DNA of 64,000 bases, taken from positions 1 to 64,000 of the forward strand of contig NZ_KQ058852.1 of the NCBI RefSeq assembly GCF_000982955.1, in the 5' to 3' direction. The notes under the pieces were generated by a model. That model was not told the DNA's origin, did not search any database, and saw nothing but the letters and a program-made list of their open reading frames with translations. Shown here in pieces: positions 35,750-42,490 of the stretch. A program made the position numbers and the translations under genes. The stretch's first letter is position 1. The number at the start of each line of letters is the position of its first letter. The stretch is from Micromonospora sp. HK10. GTDB taxonomy: Bacteria > Actinomycetota > Actinomycetes > Mycobacteriales > Micromonosporaceae.

Positions 35750-36439
35750 TTAGCGGTAGCCGAGCAGCGCCATCGCGGCGCGATTGTCGGGCCGCGACCA
35801 GAAGAGCTGATGGAGATCGTCTGAGAGCTCGTCGAGATGCGTGCCCAGCTGTCCTCGTCGAAAAAACCCTGGGTCGATGGTGTGCAACTCCTCGAACGAT
35901 GGAATGCCCACGTCGGTGCGGGGGGTGATTCCGGGCAACAGCAGTTCCTCGATCACCCGCTCGACGGATGCTCGCGGCTCGCGTACGAGGTCTTCGTACC
36001 GGAGCATGGCCCGGTGGGGTGCTGGTGGCAGCAGCCAGCTCAGCACGTTCTGTCCCCAACTCCCGGTTCCGACGGTGTCTTCCCGGTTGATCATTGCCCG
36101 TAGCTCGGTCTGGAACTCGCGGTCCTTCCCTTCGCTGTTGAGCCGAGCCCATGAGACCAGGGAGTCTCTGCCGTCGCGGACGAGGCAGATGGCCCGGTCC
36201 GACTCGTCGACGTCGTCATCGCGCTGCCTGTGCGTCTTGACGAAGTGCACCTGCTCGTCAGTCCGCATCGCGCGGATCGCGGCCGGCCGTTCCTCGAATC
36301 CGACCAGGGCCGCACCCAGGCGTGTGGCGACGCCGTCCACGTCGTATACGACGGACGTTCGTACACCGTAGAGGCGGTGCAGCAGGATGCGGAGGAACGT
36401 ATTTCCCGAGCGGGGAAACGAGGACACCCAGACGATCAT
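35750..36439 (-). CDS. PAPS-dependent sulfotransferase
   Basis: 229 residues, soluble. The 5'-phosphosulfate loop is SFPRSGNTFLRILL at residues 7-20, and the 3'-phosphate-binding segment is CLVRDGRDSLVSWARL near 85-100. A later FFRRGQLGTHLDEL resembles the RxGxxGDW region of the family. It transfers sulfate from PAPS to a hydroxyl acceptor that cannot be predicted. PAPS could come from the APS kinase at 14.9 kb. The start ATG is six bases after a TAAGGT -10 box. Confidence 0.88.
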   Translation of the reverse strand: MIVWVSSFPRSGNTFLRILLHRLYGVRTSVVYDVDGVATRLGAALVGFEERPAAIRAMRTDEQVHFVKTHRQRDDDVDESDRAICLVRDGRDSLVSWARLNSEGKDREFQTELRAMINREDTVGTGSWGQNVLSWLLPPAPHRAMLRYEDLVREPRASVERVIEELLLPGITPRTDVGIPSFEELHTIDPGFFRRGQLGTHLDELSDDLHQLFWSRPDNRAAMALLGYR

Positions 36440-36445
36440 CGCCTG

Positions 36446-36451
36446 ACCTTA
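36446..36451 (-). promoter_or_regulatory. -10 box of the sulfotransferase gene, leaderless type
   Basis: TAAGGT on the minus strand, six bases before the ATG at 36439. Confidence 0.45.
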
Positions 36452-36588
36452 GGTCGTGCGGGCAGTCGTAGCGGTCAGGGTGCTACCGGCAGTGCGGCGG
36501 CGAAGCACCGCGTACCGTTCCCGCTGGCTGCCGGGCAGCGACCATGAGTTCGGCTGCAACGTGTGGTTCCGGTCCGCCGTCGACCGCT

Positions 36589-36594
36589 TAGGCT
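36589..36594 (+). promoter_or_regulatory. -10 box for the 36.6-kb gene and pyrE
   Basis: TAGGCT ends seven bases before ATG 36602, again without a Shine-Dalgarno. Confidence 0.5.
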
Positions 36595-36601
36595 CGACCA
36601 C

Positions 36602-36931
36602 ATGGTGCGGCTGAGAGCGTCGGCCACGCGCTGGCACTCTGACGACTTTCCCGGCTGGGTCGAGGTCTCGGTTCGTGATGCGCGGGGGCGGGAGCATCGC
36701 ATCATCGAAAAGGCCCCGGTCATCACGGCGCTGAACGTCACGGCGGATGCTTCTTTCCCGATCGAGTTCTGGATCGAGGCCGAGACGGAGCGCGTCGACG
36801 GCGGTGAGATCGTCGTGATGCTGCCGTACGGGATGGAGACGACGGAAGGCGACCGCAGCCTGGTGGTCGCCGCGCCGACGTCGACCGGCCAGGGTCCCGT
36901 CCTCGTGCTCCCGCCGTGCCAGGATTCCTGA
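36602..36931 (+). CDS. Hypothetical protein, 109 aa
   Basis: Not recognised. The protein is soluble and rich in beta-strand-forming stretches (WVEVSVRDARGREHRI, FPIEFWIEAETERV, GEIVVMLPYG) with no Cys except near the end and no signal. The ATG at 36602 follows a -10 box by seven bases. Its TGA lies directly before the pyrE-type start, so the two are probably co-expressed, but this does not reveal its role. An immunity or chaperone-like small beta protein is possible; I cannot assign it. Confidence 0.7.
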   Translation: MVRLRASATRWHSDDFPGWVEVSVRDARGREHRIIEKAPVITALNVTADASFPIEFWIEAETERVDGGEIVVMLPYGMETTEGDRSLVVAAPTSTGQGPVLVLPPCQDS

Positions 36932-36932
36932 T

Positions 36933-37472
36933 GTGAAGCATGCTGATCTCGCGCGTCAGGTCGGTGCCAGGTCCCGCCTCACCGGGGAGTTCGTCCTGCG
37001 CTCCGGCCGGGTGGCGAACGAGTACTTCGACAAGTACCAGTTCGAGGCCGACCCGGTCCTGCTCGATGCGCTCGCGGAACAGATGGTCGCCCTGGTGCCG
37101 GCCGGGACGGAGGTGCTGGCCGGCCTGGAGATGGGCGGCATCGCTGTCGTCACGGCACTCGGCCGCCACACCGGCCTGCCCTGCGCGTTCGTGCGCAAGA
37201 CCGCGAAACGGTACGGCACAGCCCGGCTGGCCGAGGGGGCGGCGGTGGCCGGGCGGAGGGTGCTCGTGGTCGAGGACGTGGTGACCTCCGGCGGGCAGGT
37301 GGTGCTCTCGACCAGGGAGCTACGGAACCTCGGTGCGCGCGTCGACGCCGCTGTCTGTGTGATCGACCGCCAGGAGGGTGGCAGCGCGGCGCTGGCAGCC
37401 GAGGGCATCACCCTGCGGGCGCTCCTCACCCGTACCGACCTGGGAGCGCCCGGCGGGCAGACGACACCGTGA
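36933..37472 (+). CDS. pyrE: Orotate phosphoribosyltransferase
   Basis: 179 residues. It follows the PyrE pattern: FVLRSGRVANEYFDKYQFEADP near 20-40, GLEMGGIAVVTALG at about 70-83, FVRKTAKRYGTARLAEG with the catalytic Lys/Arg loop, and the PRPP motif VLVVEDVVTSGGQ at about 108-120. It makes OMP from orotate and PRPP. GTG 36933 has AGGA eight bases upstream. Its position beside an unknown gene and accessory genes is unusual for pyrE, so it may be a second copy or a related PRTase; the motifs favour true PyrE activity. Confidence 0.88.
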   Translation: MKHADLARQVGARSRLTGEFVLRSGRVANEYFDKYQFEADPVLLDALAEQMVALVPAGTEVLAGLEMGGIAVVTALGRHTGLPCAFVRKTAKRYGTARLAEGAAVAGRRVLVVEDVVTSGGQVVLSTRELRNLGARVDAAVCVIDRQEGGSAALAAEGITLRALLTRTDLGAPGGQTTP

Positions 37473-37521
37473 GACGTCGTCCAGCAGGCCGCATCCACCG
37501 CGGCCCGGGCGGGTGACACGG

Positions 37522-37556
37522 CGGCGACCGCCGGCCCGGAAGGCCGGCGGTCGCCG
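37522..37556. terminator. Bidirectional terminator (pyrE / ABC module)
   Basis: A perfect 15-bp stem (CGGCGACCGCCGGCC and its complement) with a CGGAA loop lies between convergent stop codons. Confidence 0.9.
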
Positions 37557-37568
37557 TACGCGCCAGGG

Positions 37569-38264
37569 TCAGGCGTTGGCTCGGCGGATGGCCGCCATCC
37601 CCCCGAGCCCGGCCGCCGCGGCCAGCAGGGCCGGCCATCCCACCAGCAGGCTGGCCTGGTGCTGGCTGCTCAGCCACTGCCAGATGTCGCCGAACCAGCC
37701 CTGCCAGGTGATCAACGCGATCAGCAGGCCGGACACCAGGATCGCGACCGCGCCGGTGGCGAACAGGCCGTTGGTGCCGAACCGGACGTACCAGACGGCC
37801 ACGAAGATGGCGAGGAAGTTCAGGAACAGGAACGGCACCGCGTAGACGGCGATCTGCAACAGGCCGTTGGAGACGTCGACGTACGGCACCCGGAAGAAGC
37901 GCAGCTGGATGCCGAAGCCGTTGGTGCCGCCCTCGAGCAGGTTGAGCAGGTAGAGCAGGACGCCGTAGGCGACCGCCTGGACCACGTTGACGAGTGTGGT
38001 GGCGAGATAGAAGGTGCGCCGGGTGACGCCCATGCCGAGCGCGAACGGGAACACCTGGGTGATCGAGGCGGCGGCGACGATGGCGCAGACGATGTAGAGG
38101 CTGGCCAGACCGCCCGTGGTGTTCTTGCCCGGTGCCGCGTCGTCGATCGAGGCGAAGATCAGCAGGTTGGTGCCCAGCGAGATGCCCATGATGGCCCAGG
38201 GCCAGGCCAGTTGGCCGAGCCAGGCCACCGTGTGCATCCGGGCGACGTCGAGGATGCGAGTCAT
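37569..38264 (-). CDS. ABC transporter membrane subunit of a GntR module
   Basis: 231 residues with six hydrophobic segments (about 20-38, 55-75, 88-112, 135-160, 170-188 and 200-222). The middle reads VFPFALGMGVTRRTFYLAT, a feature of YtrC/YtrF- and BcrB-like permeases. ATG 38264 overlaps the stop of the ATPase gene (ATGA). It is the third gene of a regulator-ATPase-permease operon, the type that often responds to cell-wall-active compounds. Confidence 0.85.
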   Translation of the reverse strand: MTRILDVARMHTVAWLGQLAWPWAIMGISLGTNLLIFASIDDAAPGKNTTGGLASLYIVCAIVAAASITQVFPFALGMGVTRRTFYLATTLVNVVQAVAYGVLLYLLNLLEGGTNGFGIQLRFFRVPYVDVSNGLLQIAVYAVPFLFLNFLAIFVAVWYVRFGTNGLFATGAVAILVSGLLIALITWQGWFGDIWQWLSSQHQASLLVGWPALLAAAAGLGGMAAIRRANA

Positions 38265-39139
38265 CGGGGGTTCGTCCCTTCCGCGGTCAGGCGTACGACG
38301 GCCTGCTGGAGCGACACCGGCGCGAGGTCGATGCCGAGCTTCTTGGCGCGCATCCGTTCGGCGTTGTCGAACGACCCGCGCAGCGTGGTCCGGGCCGTAC
38401 CGCCGAGCTGCTCGCGGTGCAGGGCCCGGTGCGCGGTCGCGAACTCGTCCACCGCCTCGGCGGGCCCGGACGCCTCCATCACCTGGCCGCGCAGCTCCTC
38501 GCTCGGCGCGTCGAGCAGCAGCTTGCCGTGGTCGAGCAGCAGCACGTGCTCGATCAGGTCGGCCACCTCGTCGATGAGGTGGGTGGAGAGGACGACCGTG
38601 CGTGGATTCTCGGCGTAGTCGGCCAGGAGCCGGTCGTAGAAGAGCTGCCGGGCGACCGCGTCCAGGCCGAGGTACGGCTCGTCGAAGAACGTCAGCGGCG
38701 CCCGGGCGGCCAGGCCGATCGTCACGCCGAGCGCCGATGTCATGCCGCGGGACAGCTTGCGCACACCGCGCTTGCGGGGCAGCTCGAACTCGTCCACGAG
38801 AGATTGCGCGAAGTCCTCATCCCAGTTGGGGAAGAGGCGGCTGGCCAGGCTCAGCACGTGCCGGACCTGGTAGGCGGCCGGGTACTTCTGGCTTTCCTTG
38901 ATGAAGGCCACCCGCATCAGCGCCCGCTCGTTCTCGAACGGGCGCTCACCGAAGAGCGTCAGGTCGCCGACGCTGACGCTGTTCTGGCCGGTGATCAGCT
39001 GCATCAGGGTGGTCTTGCCGGCGCCGTTGCGGCCGAGCAGGCCGTAGATCCGGTTTTCGGTCAGGGTGAAGGTGACATCGTTCAGAGCGGTAACGTCGCC
39101 GAACCGCTTCGTGAGGCCGGCAGCCGCCACGACGCTCAT
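38261..39139 (-). CDS. ABC transporter ATPase of a GntR module
   Basis: 292 residues. Walker A GRNGAGKTT (about 36-44), Q-loop IKESQKYP, signature KLSRGMTSALGVTIGL, Walker B LTFFDEPYLGLDA and H-loop LSTHLIDEV. The Walker B stretch has Phe-Phe before the Asp, as in YtrB-like ATPases. The start and stop both overlap neighbours by ATGA, giving a fully coupled three-gene operon. With the downstream membrane protein it should form an exporter whose substrate is unknown. Confidence 0.9.
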   Translation of the reverse strand: MSVVAAAGLTKRFGDVTALNDVTFTLTENRIYGLLGRNGAGKTTLMQLITGQNSVSVGDLTLFGERPFENERALMRVAFIKESQKYPAAYQVRHVLSLASRLFPNWDEDFAQSLVDEFELPRKRGVRKLSRGMTSALGVTIGLAARAPLTFFDEPYLGLDAVARQLFYDRLLADYAENPRTVVLSTHLIDEVADLIEHVLLLDHGKLLLDAPSEELRGQVMEASGPAEAVDEFATAHRALHREQLGGTARTTLRGSFDNAERMRAKKLGIDLAPVSLQQAVVRLTAEGTNPR

Positions 39140-39495
39140 CGCTGTTCCTCCCAGGTCTCAATGAGCTTCTTCAGCTCTTCGGTGCCGATGCCCAGCTTGC
39201 GGGCCTCTTCGATGAGGGGACGCACGTACTGGTCGGAGAATTCGAGCCGGCGGCGTTCCCGGAGTGTTTCGCTGGCCCCCGTTGCCACGAACATTCCGAT
39301 CCCCCGGCGCTTGTAGAGAATGCCGTCATCGACCAGGCGGTTGATCCCCTTGGCGGCGGTCGCCGGATTGATCCGGTGGAACGCGGCCAACTCATTGGTG
39401 GACGGCACCTGGGTCTCCTCCGCGAGCGTTCCGTCGATGATGGAGTTTTCGATCAACTCGGCGATCTGGACGAAGATCGGCCGATCGTCATCCAT
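39136..39495 (-). CDS. GntR-family regulator, YtrA subfamily
   Basis: 119 residues, the short YtrA form: a winged helix-turn-helix (PIFVQIAELIENSIIDGTL, VPSTNELAAFHRINPATAAK, GILYKRRGIGMFV) plus a two-helix dimerisation tail ending KKLIETWEEQR. It lacks a large ligand domain. The GTTAG/CTAAC inverted repeat 17 bases upstream is a likely autoregulatory operator. It is the first gene of the ABC operon and its stop overlaps the ATPase start. Confidence 0.92.
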   Translation of the reverse strand: MDDDRPIFVQIAELIENSIIDGTLAEETQVPSTNELAAFHRINPATAAKGINRLVDDGILYKRRGIGMFVATGASETLRERRRLEFSDQYVRPLIEEARKLGIGTEELKKLIETWEEQR

Positions 39496-39511
39496 CCCGG
39501 CTCTTTGGTTC

Positions 39512-39529
39512 GTTAGTCATGTAGCTAAC
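39512..39529. promoter_or_regulatory. Putative GntR/YtrA operator
   Basis: GTTAG-TCATGTAG-CTAAC is an AT-rich inverted repeat 17-34 bases upstream of the regulator's ATG. Its composition stands out from the surroundings. Autorepression is inferred from the YtrA family. Confidence 0.55.
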
Positions 39530-39767
39530 CATGGCACCAATGATCTCCGGCGTCAAGCGCCGTCGAGGCTCGGAACCGATGAGCGCGGAAAAGGGCTTCC
39601 CTCGGCCGCCGGGCGGGAGCCGGCGGTCCGCCAGGCCCGCAGCCGGCAGGCACCAACGGAAGCTGGCCAGACACGGTGCGTGACGGGTTGCCCCGGAGGG
39701 CCGCCGACCTGCCGGTCAGGGCCCATCCGGGGCGGTCACGGGTATCGGCCCCGGGCGTGTCTGCTGC

Positions 39768-39773
39768 TACGGT
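39768..39773 (+). promoter_or_regulatory. -10 box of the 39.8-kb small gene, leaderless type
   Basis: TACGGT ends six bases before the GTG at 39780. Confidence 0.45.
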
Positions 39774-39779
39774 CGACAT

Positions 39780-39998
39780 GTGATCGTCGAGGAACACTGG
39801 TGGAACGGGGACGCGTCCCCGCGGGGACGTCGTGACGTCTACATCCGCACCGATGGTCAGCGCTGGGAAGTGCAGGCACAGATCGGTGGTGCGCAGGGCC
39901 GGTCCAAGGTGCTCGAGTGCACCAGCCGTACCTCGGCGAGCATCCTCGCCGGGGCCTGGCGCGGGGCCAACCCGGGCTGGCGCGAGCTGACCCACTGA
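39780..39998 (+). CDS. Small hypothetical protein, 72 aa
   Basis: Not recognised. The product starts MIVEEHWWNGDASPRGRRD and alternates charged and beta-prone stretches (VYIRTDGQRWEVQAQIGG) with a C-terminal Trp-rich end (AWRGANPGWREL). There is no membrane segment. GTG 39780 follows a -10 box at leaderless spacing, and third positions are strongly G/C, both of which argue for a real gene. A hairpin terminator follows 15 bases after the stop. Confidence 0.65.
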   Translation: MIVEEHWWNGDASPRGRRDVYIRTDGQRWEVQAQIGGAQGRSKVLECTSRTSASILAGAWRGANPGWRELTH

Positions 39999-40012
39999 AC
40001 ATCCGGACCCGC

Positions 40013-40034
40013 GGACCGGGCCAACGCCCGGTCC
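40013..40034 (+). terminator. Terminator after the 39.8-kb small gene
   Basis: A perfect 9-bp stem (GGACCGGGC) with a CAAC loop. Confidence 0.7.
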
Positions 40035-40132
40035 CGCTGGTCTCTATCCCCGCTCGGCCACCAGCCCGCCACCGCGGGCGGCCAACCGCGTCCGACTGAG
40101 CCACGCCGTCCGGCCGCGCCCAGCGGGGTCAT

Positions 40133-40216
40133 GCGGTCAGGCCGAGTCCGACCGGGCCATGCGGTCAGCCCGGCGCCCGACGGCGCCGTGCGGTCAGGCC
40201 GCGTCCGAACGGGCCA
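40133..40216. repeat. Duplicated 3' end of the 40.2-kb gene
   Basis: Bases 40133-40159 and 40190-40216 are 25 of 27 identical, at 57-bp offset. The right copy contains the stop and last codons of the leftward gene. Confidence 0.75.
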
Positions 40217-40562
40217 GCCGGTGCAGGACGTCCCGGCAGCGGAGCAGCAGCACGGTGATCTCGTCGAACATCGCCGCGTCGGTTCGCGCGCCCGGCCGCC
40301 ACATGGCCCGCAGGGCGGCCTGACTCACCGCGAGCTGGGTGCCGGCACCCTCGACCGCGCCGACGTACTCCTGACGGTCCGCAGGCGGCACCCTTCCGGC
40401 GGCCGCACGGGCGGCCCGCAGCGCCGCCCCGGGCTGCGCGAAGACCGCCTCGGCGGTGGCGTCCGGGCCGGCGCCGATCGCCGCCAGCGTGTGCTCCAAC
40501 TCGGTCGCCGCGACGGTCATCCGCCCGACCGCCGTCAGCGTCTCCCCGGCCAGCTTCACCAC
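40194..40562 (-). CDS. Hypothetical protein, 122 aa
   Basis: Not recognised. It is an all-helical, Ala-rich soluble protein without Cys except one near the end (LLRCRDVLHRLARS). The helices look amphipathic (LEHTLAAIGAGPDATAEAVF), so an oligomeric helical bundle is plausible. GTG 40562 lies six bases after a TAGGGT -10 box. The 3' end has been partly duplicated downstream. No link with the neighbours is visible. Confidence 0.65.
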   Translation of the reverse strand: MVKLAGETLTAVGRMTVAATELEHTLAAIGAGPDATAEAVFAQPGAALRAARAAAGRVPPADRQEYVGAVEGAGTQLAVSQAALRAMWRPGARTDAAMFDEITVLLLRCRDVLHRLARSDAA

Positions 40563-40568
40563 GGACCG

Positions 40569-40574
40569 ACCCTA
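40569..40574 (-). promoter_or_regulatory. -10 box of the 40.2-kb gene, leaderless type
   Basis: TAGGGT on the minus strand, six bases before GTG 40562. Confidence 0.45.
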
Positions 40575-40629
40575 CTGCCGGCCCGCCGGACCGAGCCAGC
40601 CGGCGGGTGCGGGGGTCGGGTCCCTTGCG

Positions 40630-40646
40630 GCGGCCGGAGCGGCCGC
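40630..40646 (-). terminator. Short hairpin after the SanA-like gene
   Basis: GCGGCCG-GAG-CGGCCGC, a 7-bp GC stem directly following the stop at 40647. Confidence 0.55.
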
Positions 40647-41354
40647 TCAGCCGGCGCGCAGCGCGTCCTCCACGCCGGTCTCGTGCCGTCCGAGGTGGAC
40701 GGGGTCGCGCCCGGAGAGCGCGTCCACCGCCGCCTTCACGCAGGCGCCGTACTCCCGGGTGGCGCTGATCCGCCATGGGCGGGCGTACCGGCGGACGGTG
40801 TCGTCGCCGACCCCGTCGGTGTCGATGCCGAGGTGCCGGCAGAGCGTGACCGCCCGGGCCACGTGGTAGGACTGGGTGACCACGATCGCCCGGCGCACCC
40901 CGAAGATCCGTCGGGCCCGGGCGCACGAGTCGTACGTGTCGAACCCGGCGTGGTCCAGCACCACCTTCCAGTCCGGCACGCCCCGCTCGACCAGCCAGTG
41001 CCGCATCGCGTCCGGCTCGTCGTAGTCGACGTCCATGTGGTCGCCGGAGACCAGGATGGCCCGGACCTTGCCGGCGGCGAGGAGCCGTTGCGCGATGGCC
41101 AGCCGGGCGGCGAGAAACGGCGAGGGCGTGCCGTCCGGGTTGACCTGGGCACCGAGCACCAGGGCGACCGGCGCCGCCGGCACGTCGGCCTCGGCGAAGA
41201 CGTGCCCGTCGGCACCGGTGCGGACCCAGGCCACGCTGGCCACGGTGGCGGCGGCGAGCAGCGCCACGCCGACCACGGCGGCGACGAGCGCACGGCGTAG
41301 CCCCCGCTGGTGCCGCCGGCACCACCGCCCGACGACCGCCAACCGCCTCCGCAT
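40647..41354 (-). CDS. SanA/YdcF-like DUF218 membrane protein
   Basis: 235 residues from ATG 41354. A basic N-terminus and one membrane helix (about 23-45) anchor an extracytoplasmic DUF218 domain: LVLGAQVNPDGTPSPFLAAR, ILVSGDHMDVDYDEPDAMRH, DHAGFDTYDSCARAR and VVTQSYHVARAVTLCRHLGI. The E. coli homologue SanA affects envelope permeability and vancomycin sensitivity; the biochemical activity is not firmly known. An AATAAT -10 box lies seven bases upstream. An in-frame start further upstream (41447) would add 31 residues and is less likely. Confidence 0.88.
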   Translation of the reverse strand: MRRRLAVVGRWCRRHQRGLRRALVAAVVGVALLAAATVASVAWVRTGADGHVFAEADVPAAPVALVLGAQVNPDGTPSPFLAARLAIAQRLLAAGKVRAILVSGDHMDVDYDEPDAMRHWLVERGVPDWKVVLDHAGFDTYDSCARARRIFGVRRAIVVTQSYHVARAVTLCRHLGIDTDGVGDDTVRRYARPWRISATREYGACVKAAVDALSGRDPVHLGRHETGVEDALRAG

Positions 41355-41361
41355 GGGCGGG

Positions 41362-41367
41362 ATTATT
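41362..41367 (-). promoter_or_regulatory. -10 box of the SanA-like gene
   Basis: AATAAT on the minus strand, seven bases before ATG 41354; no Shine-Dalgarno. Confidence 0.4.
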
Positions 41368-41475
41368 CCCGGTTCGCGCCGGCCGCGACGTCCCGCGGCC
41401 CTCGCTCCGGAATGCTGCCCGCGGGCGGATCGCCGGCTGGCCCGCACCGTCTGCCGGGGATGGGTGCGGGACGGC

Positions 41476-41784
41476 TCACGGCGCGGTCACGGCCCGGACC
41501 GCGTCCTCGATCCGGGCGGCGAGGAGGACCTCGCCCTCGGTGAGCGGGTCGCCGTCGCCGTGGCCCACCCTGATCTGGGTACGGCCGGCGCGGCGGCTGA
41601 TCTCGGGGCGCAGGCGCAGCGCGTCGGCGACCACCGCGACCCGCTCGGTCAGCGCGGCGTGCTGGGTGTCGTCCAGGGCGAGCGTCCGGCGGATCTGCTC
41701 ACCTTCACGGGTCCACCCGGACAGCAGGGCGAGGGCGTCGTTGAGGTAGTCATGCTTCTGTCGGCTGCTGAACAGCACGCGCAT
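41476..41784 (-). CDS. Pterin-4a-carbinolamine dehydratase-like protein
   Basis: 102 residues. The layout LLSGWTREGEQIRRTLALDD, LTERVAVVADALRLRPEISR, RTQIRVGHGDGDPLTEGEVL and AARIEDAV matches the PCD/DCoH fold. The catalytic His-His-Pro of the family is replaced by Leu-Arg-Pro, although a later His is kept (VGHGD). It is therefore likely a diverged, possibly non-catalytic member. ATG 41784 has GGGAGGT seven bases upstream; an upstream start at 41823 would add 13 residues. Confidence 0.6.
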   Translation of the reverse strand: MRVLFSSRQKHDYLNDALALLSGWTREGEQIRRTLALDDTQHAALTERVAVVADALRLRPEISRRAGRTQIRVGHGDGDPLTEGEVLLAARIEDAVRAVTAP

Positions 41785-41968
41785 CACCGCACCTCCCAGG
41801 CGTCGTTGCCGGCTTGTGGCCAAATCGTCGCCATCCCGTGTCCTCGTCGACGCCCTCTAGTCTGTCGCCGCCCCGATGGCGTGTCCACGCCCACACTTCC
41901 GTCTTCTACTGGCCTGACGGCGACGTCAGCTACCCAAACCGCCGATTGATCTGGCACGCTGGACGGCC

Positions 41969-42409
41969 GTGCGGACCGAACGGGTTAGCGGAGGCCGCCA
42001 GGCCGACCGGCGTGAGCCGAGGGTCGTGGTCGGGGCGGCGATCATCTCCGACGGCAGGGTGTTGGCGTGCGCGCGGGCCGCGCCGCCGGAGGTCGCCGGC
42101 CGCTGGGAGTTCCCCGGCGGCAAGGTGGAGCCCGGGGAGGCGGAGGCCGCCGCGCTGGCCCGCGAGTGCGCCGAGGAGCTCGGCGTCCGCGTCGAGATCG
42201 GCGCGCGGGTCGGCCGCGACGTACGGATGGCCCACGGTCGCTCCGTGCTGCGGGTGTACATGGCTCGCCTCCTCCATGGTGACCAGCCGGAGGCCCTGGA
42301 GCACTCCGACCTGCGCTGGCTCTCCGCCGGCGAACTGGACACCGTCGACTGGCTCCCCGCCGACGAGCCGGTGGTCGCCGCGCTGCGTCCCCTGCTCAGC
42401 AACGGCTGA
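41969..42409 (+). CDS. Nudix hydrolase, MutT-like
   Basis: 146 residues. The full Nudix box is present: GGKVEPGEAEAAALARECAE followed by ELGV (Gx5Ex7REUxEExGU). The N-terminus VVVGAAIISDGRVLACAR and the WEFPGGKVEPGE context match MutT-type (d)NTP pyrophosphatases that clear 8-oxo-dGTP, but other nucleoside substrates are possible. The start GTG 41969 follows no Shine-Dalgarno; a weak CACGCT box is eight bases upstream. It is convergent with sdhB across a hairpin. Confidence 0.9.
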   Translation: MRTERVSGGRQADRREPRVVVGAAIISDGRVLACARAAPPEVAGRWEFPGGKVEPGEAEAAALARECAEELGVRVEIGARVGRDVRMAHGRSVLRVYMARLLHGDQPEALEHSDLRWLSAGELDTVDWLPADEPVVAALRPLLSNG

Positions 42410-42439
42410 GCCGGAAACCGGAAACGGGGGCGGAAAAGC

Positions 42440-42473
42440 GACGGGGGCCGGCGGCATCCGCCGCGGCCCCCGT
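42440..42473. terminator. Bidirectional terminator (mutT / sdhB)
   Basis: GACGGGGGC pairs with GCCCCCGTC and, past a two-base bulge, CGGCGG pairs with CCGCCG around a CAT loop. It lies between convergent stops. Confidence 0.8.
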
Positions 42474-42490
42474 CCTGGTACGTGTGCTGC

